DNA of 64,000 bases from Perognathus longimembris pacificus (lineage: Eukaryota > Chordata > Mammalia > Rodentia > Heteromyidae). Below, in pieces: positions 1-12,120 of the stretch (its first letter is position 1; every line of letters starts with the position of its first letter). The notes beneath the pieces were generated by a model. That model was not told the DNA's origin, ran no database searches, and worked only from the letters and a program-made list of their open reading frames with translations. Made by a program: the position numbers and the translations under genes. The DNA lies in NCBI RefSeq assembly GCF_023159225.1, contig NC_063172.1, positions 43,529,832 to 43,593,831 of the forward strand, in the 5' to 3' direction.

Positions 1-2260
1 TTCTAATACTCCTTTGTATTTAAAGGTTAGAATTAAAATAAATCCTTTTGATCAATCCTTCAGTACAAACTTTTGTTAGCACAATAGTAATTTGGTGTTC
101 ATTTATGGATTAAAAAATAACTACTCAACTAATAACCCCAAATTGTCTAATATCACTCATTTAGTCTGCAACAAGAAGCAAATAGTGAAATCAATTTATG
201 GTAATGAAAACACTGAATTTTTTTCCACAGTATTCTCCAAAGTTACTGAATATCAGTGTTTTGTTTTTTTTTGGAGAGTGTTGTGATTCTTTTCTGTACC
301 CTACAAGAATCATAACATCAGGAGGTGGGTGACAAAGAGAGTGAGAGTCCCAAATCTTCTGTAAGATGGGAAGATACTGCCCCATAAGAAATACTATGAA
401 TCAGTCCTGACTTGCTTCTCAAAACCTCATTTCTATGTCACTTTATCCTTCTGATTAGTGTTGCTAAATGTAATAACATTCAAAATCCATCAAGCAAATT
501 AATTTTAGGCTTTGTCATGAAGCAATGTAACTACACAGTATAATAGTTCCCAAAATGTATTCAGTTCCTCATATGATTACATGATTATATGATTATGTCC
601 AGCACCTTGGACTTGATTTTATGATTTTATTTTGTACTAGTGTGTGTTGAGATGTGTTTATAAGCCACCTTAGCCTGCGAAATGAGGGTTTTTTTTTACA
701 CCAGGTACCATCACTTAAGATCTTCCATGCTATTCCCCGTGAGAGCCAGAAATACTGAATGCCTGGTAGACCAGAAGGAAGGTGATATTAATGGCTTTAT
801 TGGTACTGGCAATATGTGAGCTTGCAAGAATGACCATTTTATCCTGATAGAACTTGCTTTATAAAATGGGCAACTTCTATTGCAGATGAAAACTTCATGC
901 CTTTAAACTTTTTGCTTGACATAGCTGAGGAGTATACTTGAAATGTATAATTAAGTCGGGATAGTTTAATTTCTCCACGAATGATATTCTACCACTCATT
1001 TTTGCTTCATTACTAATTATACAGACATTCAGAGTATTTTTAATGAGGCATTTTGGGATATTTTTCCTCCTTATAGATAGTTTTAATATATTCACAATGC
1101 ACATAAATACAGAGGAGAAATTATCCAGAAAGTAGACTTTATAAAAATGCTAATTAAGATTGGGTATCTTGAAAGGGAAAATAAATCTTCAGTGATTGAA
1201 AGACCTTCTTCCTTAAGCCATTCAAACTCAGGGGGGTGGGGATGTCTCTACATTAATGAGCATTTCCCATAGTGTTTTCCACAAGTGGAAAGGTTAAATT
1301 GAACACCAATCTTATCAGTGCTTATTAACAACAAATTTTTTTCGGATCCTAGCTTTGCCAGAGAGAATAGAAGATTCTGTTGTCTATACAACACAGAGCC
1401 CCCATGTGCACTGGATGGAGGGCCAAAGGCAGCATAGGGCTTTGGCCCCAGACCAGGAGGGTGATTTAGCAGTCATTGAACTTCCTGTGTCTGCAGTCCT
1501 CTGGAAAATGGGACAGCATGACTCTGCCAGACAGATGTGACAATGCCAGAGATGGTGCAAATTGGCTTTGTGAGATGCAGCAACATTTACAGAACACAAG
1601 GCACTATAATTTGTTATAATAAGCAGCTTAGAAAATGGCTTTCATTATTAAAATTATTCTTTCTCTTAAGAGCCATTAACTTCCTATAAATGGATTCTAG
1701 GAGTCAGAGTCCTATGAGGAGCACTTTTAAAAAGTAAAGTTGAAATTAAAATTGGAGGGGGTACTCTGTGACGGAATAATACATACAACGCGTTTCTCAG
1801 CACTGGGGTCAGTATGCCCATATTTCATGAAGCCTGTGTGCACAGGCTTGCTTTGCACTCCGTGTGTGTGCTGATCCTCCCGTTCTTTGGGTGAACAATA
1901 GCAGTCTGTGCTCCCCTTTTATAGTCTGAACTTTCTAAATAAGTTGTCCTGACTAAAACCACATCATCCATCATCTTTTTTTTATTTTTCTTGTTTACAT
2001 ACAGTCTCCACTGTCACTTCAAGGAAATGGTGCAACACAGTAGAGCACACACCAGAAAACTCTTAGAAAAACCTGTCTGGTGGTTAGAAAGGTACTAAAT
2101 GTTTATCCACTACAGTGTGACCTGAGAGATGAGGGTGTACAGAGGAGCCCACGGCTAAGATGGGACAGAGGAGGAGGAGACTCCCCTTCCTGGCTCATAG
2201 GACGCCCCCCCTCCCCACTGATCCGTGTGGATGCCCCGCTCCCCCCCACCACATTGACCC

Positions 2261-2262
<2 letters not shown>
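1..2262 (+). other. ZNF704: Upstream intron of ZNF704 (3' end)
   Basis: No exon, RNA gene or recognisable young retroelement was found here. The sequence is AT-rich. Positions 1832-1975 resemble 2580-2727 across the next exon (see findings). An 8-bp inverted repeat with a 2-bp spacer lies at 1831-1848. The last 40 bases are C-rich and include a branch-point-like ttgac near 2254-2258. Short open frames in this stretch show no family resemblance and were left out. Confidence 0.6.
1832..1975 (+). repeat. Left copy of a direct repeat flanking the first exon
   Basis: This segment aligns base by base with 2580-2727 at about 75-80% identity by eye. Shared blocks include ttctttgggtgaacaa and aataagttgtcctga. 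The two copies sit on either side of the exon at 2319-2551. They may be a local duplication or two members of an old dispersed family. Confidence 0.65.

Positions 2263-2310
<48 letters not shown>
2263..2310 (+). repeat. (GT)24 microsatellite at a 3' splice site
   Basis: A pure GT dinucleotide run of about 48 bases ends eight bases before the first base of the exon at 2319. It occupies the place where a polypyrimidine tract is expected. Open frames reading Cys-Val repeats through it are repeat artefacts. Confidence 0.97.
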
Positions 2311-2312
<2 letters not shown>

Positions 2313-2318
2313 ATGCAG

Positions 2319-2551
2319 AAGGCCTGAGCGGATCCTGGAAGGAGGGCAGCTGTGTCCCTTCCAGCAGCAGCAGCAGCGGCTACTGGAGCTGGAGTGCCCC
2401 CAGCGACCAGTCCAACCCGTCCACGCCATCACCACCGCTGTCTGCCGACAGCTTCAAACCCTTCCTCAGCCCGGTGCAGCCCGATGATGGCATCGATGAG
2501 GCCGAAGCCAGCAACCTGCTCTTCGATGAGCCCATTCCCAGGAAAAGGAAG
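2319..2551 (+). CDS. ZNF704: ZNF704 coding exon (first in window), Ser/Pro-rich region
   Basis: The exon follows acatgcag and ends at aag before gtgggt. Its first two bases complete a codon split with an upstream exon, and 77 full codons follow. It encodes a run of six serines (mostly AGC), then [20 protein letters not shown], an acidic stretch, and [12 protein letters not shown], whose PRKRK end is NLS-like. This is the conserved segment just before the zinc finger in the ZNF704/ZNF395 family. It ends in phase 0, matching the next exon, which opens with Asn-Ser-Met-Lys. The upstream partner exon is outside the window. The acceptor is unusual because a (GT)24 run replaces the pyrimidine tract. 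If the donor were skipped, the frame would stay open to 2599, but I see no support for that as coding. Confidence 0.9.
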
Positions 2552-2579
2552 GTGGGTGAGACCGACAACGAGCACTCCG

Positions 2580-2727
2580 GCCTGTGTGAGCATTTGTAAG
2601 TGTTGCACTCAGTGTGAGTGCTGATTCCCCCATTTCTTTGGGTGAACAAAAGCTGTCTACACTACCCTTGAATAGTCTTTGAAGTTTCAAAATAAGTTGT
2701 CCTGATTTAAACCACATCATCAAAATG
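2580..2727 (+). repeat. Right copy of the direct repeat flanking the first exon
   Basis: This is the partner of 1832-1975, in the same orientation. It starts only 28 bases after the exon end, so the two copies bracket the exon closely. Confidence 0.65.
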
Positions 2728-2838
2728 ACTAAACACAGAATGTCCATGTGCAATCCAGGACACCAAACTGCACCCTCTGATGATAAATTGTCAGTCTGAA
2801 CCTTACTAGTACTTATGTGGAAGTTAAAAACTAAACAT

Positions 2839-3064
2839 GGGGCTGGGAATGTGGCTTATTGGTAGAGTGCTTGCCTAGCATGCATGAAGCCATGGGTTCC
2901 ATTTCTCAGCACCACATAAACAGAAAAAGTCAAAAGTGGTGCTGTGGCTCAAAATGGTAGAGTGCTAGCCTTGAGCAAAAAGCTCAAGGACTGTGCCCAG
3001 GCCCCGAGTTCAAGCCCCAGAACTGGCAAAATTAAATAACTAAATAAACTAATTAATTAAAATA
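2839..3064 (+). mobile_element. IDL-Geo dimeric SINE
   Basis: The left ID-like monomer opens with ggggctgggaatgtggct and contains tagagtgcttgcctagca, an A-box-like pol III region. The right (Geo) monomer contains ctgtggctcaa, gctagccttgagc and caagccccagaactggc. An A/T-rich tail follows to about 3064. Confidence 0.9.
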
Positions 3065-3572
3065 AGTTGAACGTGGGCTTCAGGCTGTGTGTTTGGTGAT
3101 TAACCCACTCTTTGTGGGACTTAGTTTTTTCTTATGTACAATACAGTCATTATCTTTCTTTTCTATTTCATTCATGTCAAGGGTTGTTGGAAAGAATAAT
3201 TTGGTATCTCATTTCTATGTAACAGGTCTGAAATATACATGTATTAACATATATACATGCATACAGGTGGAAAATTATATATTTACTAATCAAAATGATC
3301 TAAGAATGGATTTAATAAACTAATTGGTAAAAGTTTTTAATCCTTCTAACAGTCTTGTATTATTAAGGACTAAGGATGACATGCATTTAGCTGGCTCCTT
3401 TTACGAGGGACCCTAGCTACCATGCTACTCAGGCCCTCTCAAGTCTTCATAGATGTTTCATTTATTATCCTCACAGTTTACTATAAAACGTTTCTTTTTC
3501 ACGGAATATAGCAATAGTACCTCTCTATATCAAGAAAACATTTTTCTCTTTGTTTTTCAAATCATGTTATTA

Positions 3573-3685
3573 TAGCTCATGCCTGTAATCCTAGCTGCTC
3601 AAGAGGGAGAGATCAGAGGCCAGATCAGGTTGAGACTCTTACAGGCACAAAACCCCATCTCAACCAATAAAAACTGAGAATACAT
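3573..3685 (+). mobile_element. B1-like SINE fragment
   Basis: The sequence ctcatgcctgtaatcctagc followed by a diverged gag-rich body matches the 7SL-derived head of B1/Alu-type SINEs. The Geo tail is missing and the copy is old. Confidence 0.65.
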
Positions 3686-3859
3686 TCCGTGTCTGTGACT
3701 CCTGTCTGTCTCCTCTCTTCTCACACAATCACCACCCTCTCTTCTGTCAATCCAAGTACCACTTTCGTGATGAAGTTAAAAGTGAGGAGTACTGCATATA
3801 CAACCACTATCTCCCACTTGAACAGTGAGGAAGAAATAAGCTGATCATCACCATCTTTG

Positions 3860-4030
3860 TGTGCTTACTTACAAGTATTCCTTATGCTTTTAACTACCTC
3901 TTTCATTAATTCATCCCCAAATCTTAGATATGTCTTCATTCTCGTTTTGCAAAAAGAGACTCATGGAGGTTGTACGGCTTACCCAGGATTATGTAATCTA
4001 GAAATGTGGCAGAAACAAGGTCTACTTAAC
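3860..4030 (-). mobile_element. MIR SINE fragment
   Basis: On this strand it resembles antisense MIR: a tacctc motif, then ttgcaaaaagagactcatgg, then cttacccaggattatg. It is very diverged. Confidence 0.5.
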
Positions 4031-4599
4031 TGAAATCATAAAGGGGGAAATCTTGAGGCAAATTAATTCAGAGAGTCCACACTCCCCACAGGAAATGGAG
4101 GGAAAATAGGCATGTATTGCATGGCAGGGAGGAGTCAGGGTGAGGAAGATTCAGGAAGACATTGAGGGCAGAGAGAGCAACTTGAGCTGCCTGCTAAGCT
4201 CCTTAAAATGGAGCATCTGCCCCTCTTAGAGGCCCTGCAGAGAAGGTCGGTGAGAATGCAAGAAGGGAGGCACAGGGTTGCTCTCCCAGTTGTACAGTTA
4301 GTCAGCCAGCTCTGTCAGGGCTAGTCTGACAGATGTTTCCTTTGGGATTTCAGATGCTCAGAGAAAAGCCACCATGTGAGCAAGGGCCCTAAAACTTTGG
4401 GGAGGTGCAGTTCCAGTCATGACCACAAGGTGATGCAATGACCCTAAATATGGCCATTCTGGCCATCTGAGGAGAAAACAAGTCCATGGAAGGCCAAGAG
4501 TTAACCATCAATTCCATGAGACCCCTAGAGAACCTAGTGTAGTGGGTTTTGTGCATCTTTTCCATGCCACATTCCTAAGTCTACATTCTGAAATTGGCC

Positions 4600-4725
4600 A
4601 TGCCAGTTCCAATATCTCAGCCTCAGTCTCCTCATCTGTAAAATGTGGATAAATAGAGGCAACCACATTGATGGGGCTGCTGTTGCAATTGTTATGGGAG
4701 GATTTGAAGAGCAGTCCACGTTAAC
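4600..4725 (+). mobile_element. MIR SINE fragment
   Basis: It contains the MIR core cagtctcctcatctgtaaaa, followed by a GGGGCTG-TTG-type 3' part. Confidence 0.7.
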
Positions 4726-5420
4726 AGCTAATACTGTGCTTGCCTTTTTACGTATTTGACAGCTGATACCTAAAAGTGAAAAAAAAAAACAACACTCTTG
4801 ACTCCCTCTTCCATTCCAATCCCACATTGTGTGAACCAATACCATTGTGGTTCTAAACAACTCTCTCCTCAGCCACCCTGTTCTCCTTTGAGGCCTCCCC
4901 CTGCAGGGCACAGAGTAAGGTTAGCAATTATAGTGGTAGAAATTAGGGTAAAGAAAACTGACTCAGCATCAGCGAAGGCAGTTACAAAATTCCAGCCGTT
5001 GTTCATCATTTTTATATACATCACAAATGTCTTCACAAGGAACAGTTTTACCTTCTATTGGGGATCTCAAGTCACAGTTGAAAATGTTAACATAAGGTGC
5101 TCCCACAAGAGCTGTACTGTGCAGTAGTAAACAATGTATTAATCATTTACTGCACTCTTCATTTTCAGTCCTTCAGAATGAGAAAGCAATGAATCACTTT
5201 AAATTGTGAATGACTGCTTCAAAAAGAAAACAAGCTCAGAAAGCTCTCACAAATAAGTATGTTGCCAGTCTCTGCTAAATTAATTCCTAGCCCACTAATT
5301 TTGCAGGGAGAGTACATCCTACAAGGAGTGTGGCCCCAGGGGTAGAGACACTGTTGTGAGACTGGAAAAGACAGGGGACCAAGAAGCACAGCTAGGGTGA
5401 TCTGCTTGGATTTCATTATG

Positions 5421-5630
5421 TTTTGTTTGGTGTGTTTTTTTCCCAGTCCTGGGGCTTGAACTCAGGGCCTGAGCACTGTCCCTGGCTTCTTTCTGCTCAA
5501 GGCTAGCACTCTACCACTTGAACCACAGCGCCACTTCCAGCTTTTTCTGTATGTGGTGCTGAGGAGTCAAACCCAGGACTTCATGTATACGAGACGAGCA
5601 CTTTACCACTAGGCCATATTCCCAGCCCTG
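5421..5630 (-). mobile_element. IDL-Geo dimeric SINE
   Basis: The reverse-complement order is cccagtcctggggcttgaac (Geo end), ctctaccacttgaaccacag, then the ID-like monomer ending ccatattcccagccc. A short duplicate, atttcattatg, flanks it (5410-5420 and about 5636-5646). Confidence 0.9.
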
Positions 5631-6229
5631 GATTTTATTTCATTATGAAGACAGTTTTCCAACCAGAGCAGGGAGCTGATCCCCTCACATACCTGGGGAA
5701 AGAACCAGGGAAAAAATCAGGGAGATTCTGGGCAATTTAATTAACAGGATCTTTGAATAATCAGCCACACTTGCTATAGGATTTGGGCACTAGAGTTCCA
5801 AGGACTTCAGATATCATCCAGTCTAGTGTTGATCTTTCCACATTTGAGGATCACTCAGTCTCATCTGGAAATTAACAGAGGTCCCTGAAGATGAGACACA
5901 CTTCTAGAATCCATCGATTGAGAAGATACACAATAACTAGGGATTTCAGTTCATTTGGGAATCTACTTGTGGTTGTTGCAGAAATCATTTTAAACCAGTC
6001 TTGCCTCCAGTTTTCACAACATACAGTGAACCCAACTTCAGCATACTGGTCAGTAAGAAAGCCAGCATTCCTCTCACCCCTCTGCAGTCAGGTGTGTCCC
6101 CACTCCAGTCAAACTACCACTGATCTGACTTCTCACGCTTCATGTTGACTCCTGCCTGTAGAACTTCGAGTCAATGAAATCACACAGTGTGTATTTCCAG
6201 TACAAAAGACCAAACACTGGCAGCAGGAC

Positions 6230-6640
6230 TGCTCATTCATTACCGTAAAAATGTAACATGGCACAACTACTTTGTAAAACAGTTTGACAGTTCCTTACAA
6301 AGTAGAATATGTATTTACCATATGACCCAGCAATTTCACTCTTGGATATGTATTTGCCTAAGACATAAGAAAACACATGCCCCCACACCCACAAAAAAAT
6401 ATGTAGACAAATGTTCATAGCAGCTTTATTCATTATCATCCCAAAATGGAACCAACCCAAATGTCCATTCGCAGGCAAATGGATAAGCAAACTGCAGCAT
6501 GTTCTGCTGTGGAATTCTACTCCCTTCTAAGATGGGGAAAACTTCTGATACACAAAACAGTGAGTGAATTTCAAAAGCATTATGCTGTCAGGAAAGAAGC
6601 CAGAACAGAAAAAAATATATACTCTGTTATTCCACTTACA
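6230..6640 (+). mobile_element. Old L1 fragment (end of ORF2)
   Basis: The sequence contains accatatgacccagcaattt, caaatgttcatagcagcttt and aacccaaatgtccatt, the well-known 3' part of mammalian L1 ORF2. Indels and stops are frequent, so this is an ancient copy and not a gene. Confidence 0.85.
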
Positions 6641-6929
6641 AAGATCTCTTTGTTGTTTTTTAAATTTAATTTACTCATCACCACAACATCAATAAGGAGT
6701 GAATATGGGTGAGTACTGGTATATCTTTGAATATATGAATTCACTCACTACTCCGCACACCTTCAAGATCCAAAAGTACTCTTCTCATTTACTCTTCTCA
6801 TTTTACAAATAAAGAGAGCCTTAGAAATAAGGTGACAAACTGATAAAGCTGCTTCCCCCACTTAAGGAAATAACTAAAACCCCACCAGCTTCTTAAGTAG
6901 TTACTAACCTTTAAAAACAGCAGTTCAGA

Positions 6930-7181
6930 CCAGGCACCAGTGGTTCATGCCTGTAATCCTAGCTACTCAGGAGGCTGAGATCCAAGGAGGATCAGGGTTT
7001 GAAGCCAGCGAGAGCAGGAAATTTCATGAGACTCTAATCCCCAATAAACTACTCAGAAAAAGTCAGAAGTGGCTCTGTGGCTCAAGTGGTAGAGTGTTAC
7101 CCTTGTGTCCAGAGAGGCTTAAGGGACAGCTCTCCGGCCCTGAATTCAAGCCCCAGGACCGGCAATACATAAATAAATAAC
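6930..7181 (+). mobile_element. B1-head/Geo-tail composite SINE
   Basis: The left part is 7SL-like (ttcatgcctgtaatcctagc, tactcaggaggctgagatc). The right part is the Geo monomer (tctgtggctcaagtggtaga, ttcaagccccaggaccggca). A short A-rich tail ends near 7190. Confidence 0.85.
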
Positions 7182-7704
7182 ATTTCACAACTCCATCTTT
7201 CTACATTTGTTGAGGTCTGAATGGGTCTCTTGATCCTGAAAGAACCATTGGAACTGCTGCCAAAAGGGAATGGGTTCCCATGAGATAGGCTGAGAAAGTA
7301 TGTTTCGTGTGGAAAAACTCACCTGCACAGAATAATTGGATCCTCTCCCAGCTCTCAAGAACCCTGGTCTACCCTGGGAACATGCAGACTGTAAATGCCT
7401 GATTCTACCCCACTGTATGCACACACAGACACATCCCTCAGCCACCCTATTAAAACATAAACCTGATAGTCTCAGTTGCCTCAGAAAAGGCAAATGATAC
7501 TAACACAAGGCTGCTAGTGTACGTATAGGACTGCTTGTAAATTCTGGAATACAGTTTTAATTGAACTTATTCCTATGCAGGCCATATAATACTTTGAAAC
7601 CAAGCCATGCTTCTTGTTCTTACGTGGCAGTCTGGAGTCTGTCAGGAAAACAGAAGCTACTCCATGTATTGCAAGTACAAAACAGTTTGAAAATAGAATT
7701 GAAT

Positions 7705-7800
7705 ACTAGGTGTGGTGGCATACACCATAATCAAATGTTGATTTATTCCAGGCCAGGCAGGGCTATACACAAGGCCCTCTCTCTCTTTCTATTTTTAAAA
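7705..7800 (+). mobile_element. B1-like SINE fragment
   Basis: The motifs ggtgtggtggcatacacc and gccaggcagggctatac are typical of a rodent B1 monomer. The middle is deleted or diverged. Confidence 0.65.
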
Positions 7801-8771
7801 AAATTAGTCTCAAACTTGGACAATCTTAGCTTATACCCTAAGGCAATTGGTCTTTCAGAGCCATCCTGAAACTACTGCAAAGATAAATAATCTCTAGAAA
7901 GTTCCTTGCAATTGTTGGAGCCTTCAGAACTAGACTTGGGTGACTCTAAAGAGTTTGTCTGGAAACTTATGAGCATCTCCCATTGTAGTTGCTTGTAGCT
8001 TCTCAGAGTTTCAACTCCCCACAAAGTGTTGTGAATGTTAAATAAGGAAAATGTATTGAAGTTCCTAGCACAGGGCTGGGCACATACTGGATTCGTCAAC
8101 ATTGGCCTCCTTCTGCCCTTCCTCTCTCCTCAGATGCTTTATAGGAAGAGGTCTGTTGCATGAGATCTGATGTCAGTTGACATTGACTTTGGTGTGTTTT
8201 CCATTGGAGGTGAATTTTCAGCTGTTGTTCCATGTATTTGCGGACATTCCAGTTTTGTGAACATCTGTGAGAGTGGTGTGGAGAGGCCAACATTGAAGCA
8301 CAGATGGGCCCTTCATATTTGTCTGCTGCCACTCTGCCAGCAGCTTTGCTTGGTTTGGCTTCCTTGGGCGAGCTTGGACCTGTGCAGCCATCTAGGCGTT
8401 GTTTATTTAGCTTAAAAAAAAAAAATTCCTCCTCCCATGGCTTGCTTTCCTTCAGAGTAACAGCAAGTTGTCTGTCTGCAGACAAAGGATTGGTTTCAAC
8501 TGGATGAAGTGAGGGGACTTTGAAAAGTCTTAAGCTACCATTTAAGGGGCCTGGAGCCTTGATGCAAGAACACCCTTGGCCTGCATAGAGAGAAGCCATT
8601 CTGTTTGATTAGAGTCGAGATGATTCAAAATTAGTAACATAATTTTAGGTAGATTTTTTTAAGAACTACCTTTGTAAGATTAAAAGTAAGAAATAAACAT
8701 GGAAAAAGAGGATACTCTTCCCTAAATGTTAGTCATGTTTTATTTTTCATTGTCATTGTTGTTTGGTTTGG

Positions 8772-9007
8772 GTATTTGTGCCATTTCTATGACTTGAACT
8801 CAGGGCCTGGGTATTGTCCCTGAGCTTCTTTTGCTCATGGCTAGTGCTCTACCACTGGAGCCAAAGGTCCTCTTCTGGATTTTTGGTGATTAATTAAAGT
8901 TAACAGTCTCATGGACTTTCCTGCCCAGACTGGCTTTAAACAGTGATCCTCCAATTTCAGACTCCTGACTAGCTAGGATTACAGGCATGAACCACCAGTT
9001 ACTGGCA
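8772..9007 (-). mobile_element. B1-head/Geo-tail composite SINE
   Basis: In reverse complement, the Geo tail lies at the left (gacttgaactcagggcctgg, gctctaccactggagcc). The B1-like head lies at the right (ctagctaggattacaggcat). Confidence 0.85.
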
Positions 9008-9375
9008 TTACTCGTGTTTTTTTTTTTTTTTTAATGACCTGCTTTTCCTTTGCATCAAGAAACTCCTGGTAGATACAAGTGGTGTTCTCAAATGGCTTAA
9101 TAAAAGTAGACAGGGCAGGACAAGTCAGTAGGGAATGATGTAGTACAGTATCAAGGGCAAGCAATCAGTGAAGATCATTGTACCCCTAAGCCTAAAGAGA
9201 TAAGCAATCTGGAGGATTGCCAGGGTGCTGAGTAGTTGGTTGGAGAGGGGGAGAAGTCAAGAATGTGGGGAGCTATTACTTTTCTAACAAAAGAGGAAAA
9301 ACATGTTGGGATGACAGAAGGCAAATGTTGAGGGGCTGGTTTTCATGCTAATGTAACTGTCTTATCTCTTCATAG

Positions 9376-9476
9376 AACTCCATGAAAGTGATGTTCAAAT
9401 GCCTTTGGAAGAACTGTGGCAAGGTGCTGAGCACTGCTGCAGGTATCCAAAAACACATCCGGACTATCCATCTCGG
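9376..9476 (+). CDS. ZNF704: ZNF704 coding exon, C2H2 zinc finger
   Basis: The acceptor is ttcatag and the donor gtaagg. The exon has 33 codons plus two bases of a Gly codon completed by the next exon. It encodes one complete C2H2 finger: Cys-X4-Cys, 12 residues, His-X4-His, inside [12 protein letters not shown] and IQKHIRTIH. This is the single classical finger of the ZNF704/ZNF395/SLC2A4RG family and sits directly after the basic PRKRK end of the previous exon. All four zinc ligands are present and nothing suggests decay. A single finger rarely gives full DNA specificity; in this family the C-terminal C-clamp is the second DNA-contacting module. Confidence 0.95.
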
Positions 9477-11934
9477 GTAAGGCAGCCCTCCCTCAGGAAC
9501 TTCGCCTCTGCCCTCTCTACTGTGAGATTGCATACTACTGCTATACCCTGGGAGTTTGGACATTGGGCTAGCTTACTCTTCCATATCTCCATAGTGACAA
9601 CCACTGCCGATTATACCCTAGTACATCCCAGGACAAAGAGCATTTACCTACTGACTTACATTAGGCAAGTCCCTGCTCAGAGCCCCTGTTCCCTCACAAA
9701 TCACTAGTAGTATCTGCTGGGTCATGTGTGAGGGCCATAGATAAAATGTGTGTGGGAGATACAAAATATAAAACACTTGACTATGAGTTCTAAATCGGGG
9801 AACTGTGATTGCACTCCGCAGCATCCTTAAGTCCCTTGAAATTGTCCAAAAAATCAAGTGTACATTTGTTTTTGCAGTGGAGAGTATTCAAGGCTTTGAG
9901 CCTCTGAGGCATAGATGACACTCCCCAGGATTTAAGAACTGCTATAGTTCTAGTGTTGCTCTTTAAATGGTAATTGATGATCTAGCTCAAGTAAACATTT
10001 GATTTATAAAATTTACACTTGTCCTTATATAGAACCACCTTTCCAAGGAAAGTTTACATGCAGCTTTGGGCACCACAGCAGTTAGAGCTCACAGCAGAAG
10101 AGCAGTGGCAGTTCTGGAGTGTTTGAGAGTCTTCCCTGTCAAGGCATCTGGAACTTCAGACAGGACTTCAGAAATCCTAAGCCTTAACCAGTGTGCATCA
10201 GGCAAACACAAATTCATGAGTAACCAGCCCTCCAGGCTTGGCTGCAGAGGAGTCCTTTGACAAGATGAAATAAATGCAGTAGTCACTTTACCCTGCAAGG
10301 GATTAATTTAAGAAATGAATGGTCCATGAAAAGCTGTATAGGCAGAGGATGAACACGGGTTTGGAGGTGGTCTTGCTAAATGCATGAGGTCAGCTCTGAA
10401 AATAGGGCCCTGTCTTCCTAACTCTTCAGGCTAATGTTTGGGTACACATTGAAACCTTCTAGAGTAGGGCACCCAAGTGACTAAGTGGTGGGGATGTGGC
10501 TCAGGCTGGGCTTCTGCTTCCCCAAATGTAGTATCTGCTTGCATTTCCCAAATGCCATAGTGAAATACCATGGTACAGAATGCTCTCGCGTTCTCCCCCG
10601 TGCCTTCAAGGAAGGAAATCCTGGTCTTCTTTCAGATCTCACTGTTAGGACAATTCATGACAAAAAAAACAGCTCAGGATAATCTACAGGTTTAGAAAGA
10701 ACTTCACAAAGCTGTACCTCGCAGGGCCAGTATTTGTTTTAAAGTCCTATCTTCCCAGAAAATTGAATCCTCTTCAACCCCACTCAGAGGCACAGGCTAT
10801 GTGTATATGTATTTATAAACCACAAGTGGTATCATATGACTTTCCACTGAGCTCTGAGAGTGTACTCATGCTGGGTCACATTCAAAAGGCAGCCACTTTA
10901 GTTGCTTCCCTGGCATCCCCTTAGGACTGAGAATTGCCTTGATGAATTATGGCTCACAGCTGTGCCAGCCTATGCCCAGGAAAAGGCCTCAGTTTGCAGG
11001 ACATCATGACTAATGAGTAAGTCCTGAGGCCTGATCTTTGTCATGGACTGGGAGAGAGTACATTGTCCTTACCTTCATCTATGAACTTGATTATATAACT
11101 CTAGGCTAGTGGACCATTTTTAATGAATGTTGGCTCTTTGTGGGTATGGGGAAGGGTGTCATAGCCTTGCATCCATACAAAAAGTATGCTGTTTCTCTCT
11201 TAATTTTCACTCTATTCTTGTATGCCAGGAGTTGATCCTGAGGTCTATCCTCCTGGAGGATTCCCAGTGTCCCCCAGATCTGTGTGTCTATCAGTAGCAC
11301 TTGGCAGTCAGCAGCAACTCAGCCTGCCCTAGACTGGAAAGGAAGTAACAACAGAAATAGAATATAGGTTCATTCTTTATCGTTCTCTCTGGGGTCTTCG
11401 GTGGTATGCTGGTCAGAAAGCCTAGCCCAGCTAGATGTGACATGAGCCAAAGACACTTCCCCAGGCACCTCTATCCCAGAACTCAGGGGAAAGGGAGATG
11501 AGGAGTGGGATGGGGAGGGAAGACAGCCTTTTGGCTACACAGAAAGGCCAGAAGGCCAGGGCGGGCAGTATATTTTAGGTACTGTGTAGGGATCATTAGA
11601 AAGGAAACAAGTTTATTCCAAGTAAGCAAGCTGTGGCTGCTATTAAATGTGTTCTTGAAATGAGGGATACCCCTGGACTCTCTCAGCTATCCCAGAAAAC
11701 CAGGTGCCAGATATGCACCACTTCTGGAGAAACTAATAAATATAATAAATGTTTTTTTAAGGTCATGCACAGTTATTCTATTCACAACTTCCTGTAGGAA
11801 AGTGTACTTTCATCTCCTCAGGGAGAAGAGCTTTGGGGGCACCTGCAATGATACTTCTCCTAGGGAGAGTGAAAACTAAGACCTTTGAACAGAGTCCTCT
11901 TTTTTTATTTGCTAAGCCCTTGCTTTCTGTATAT

Positions 11935-12120
11935 TAGATGCCACATACAATTCTGAGCAACTGACCTATTTGATCACTTTGCCCTCATTTGATAGATGAA
12001 GAAACAGAGTCCTGTATGCAGGTTTCCAAAATCATGCCCACAGTTAGAAAATGTTGGTCATATTCTAAGCCTGTGAGACCTAACTCCAGAATCCATAGTC
12101 TCAATCACTGTGCTACAATG
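11935..12120 (-). mobile_element. MIR SINE fragment
   Basis: An antisense MIR pattern is visible: ctcatttgatagatgaagaa, then a cccacagttagaaa-like block, then aactccagaatcc. Confidence 0.6.

Larger units (their letters stand above)
2552..9375 (+). other. ZNF704: ZNF704 intron between Ser/Pro-rich and zinc-finger exons
   Basis: The donor gtgggt and acceptor ttcatag bound a 6.8 kb intron. It holds the right copy of the flanking repeat, two IDL-Geo SINEs (2839, 5421), two B1-Geo composites (6930, 8772), two B1-like fragments (3573, 7705), two MIR fragments (3860, 4600) and an old L1 3' fragment (6230). No further exon was recognised. The remaining sequence looks unremarkable. Confidence 0.7.

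Noticed and set aside
2080..2487. Open frames reading Cys-Val or Thr-His repeats through the GT tract
   Set aside because: They are produced by the dinucleotide repeat. The real exon uses one frame from 2319 only.
8096..8599. 167-codon minus-strand open frame
   Set aside because: Long for chance but in AT/GC-mixed intron with no recognisable domain, no splice context and no neighbouring exons.
10481..10520. ID-like snippet ggggatgtggctcagg
   Set aside because: Too short to support a SINE call.
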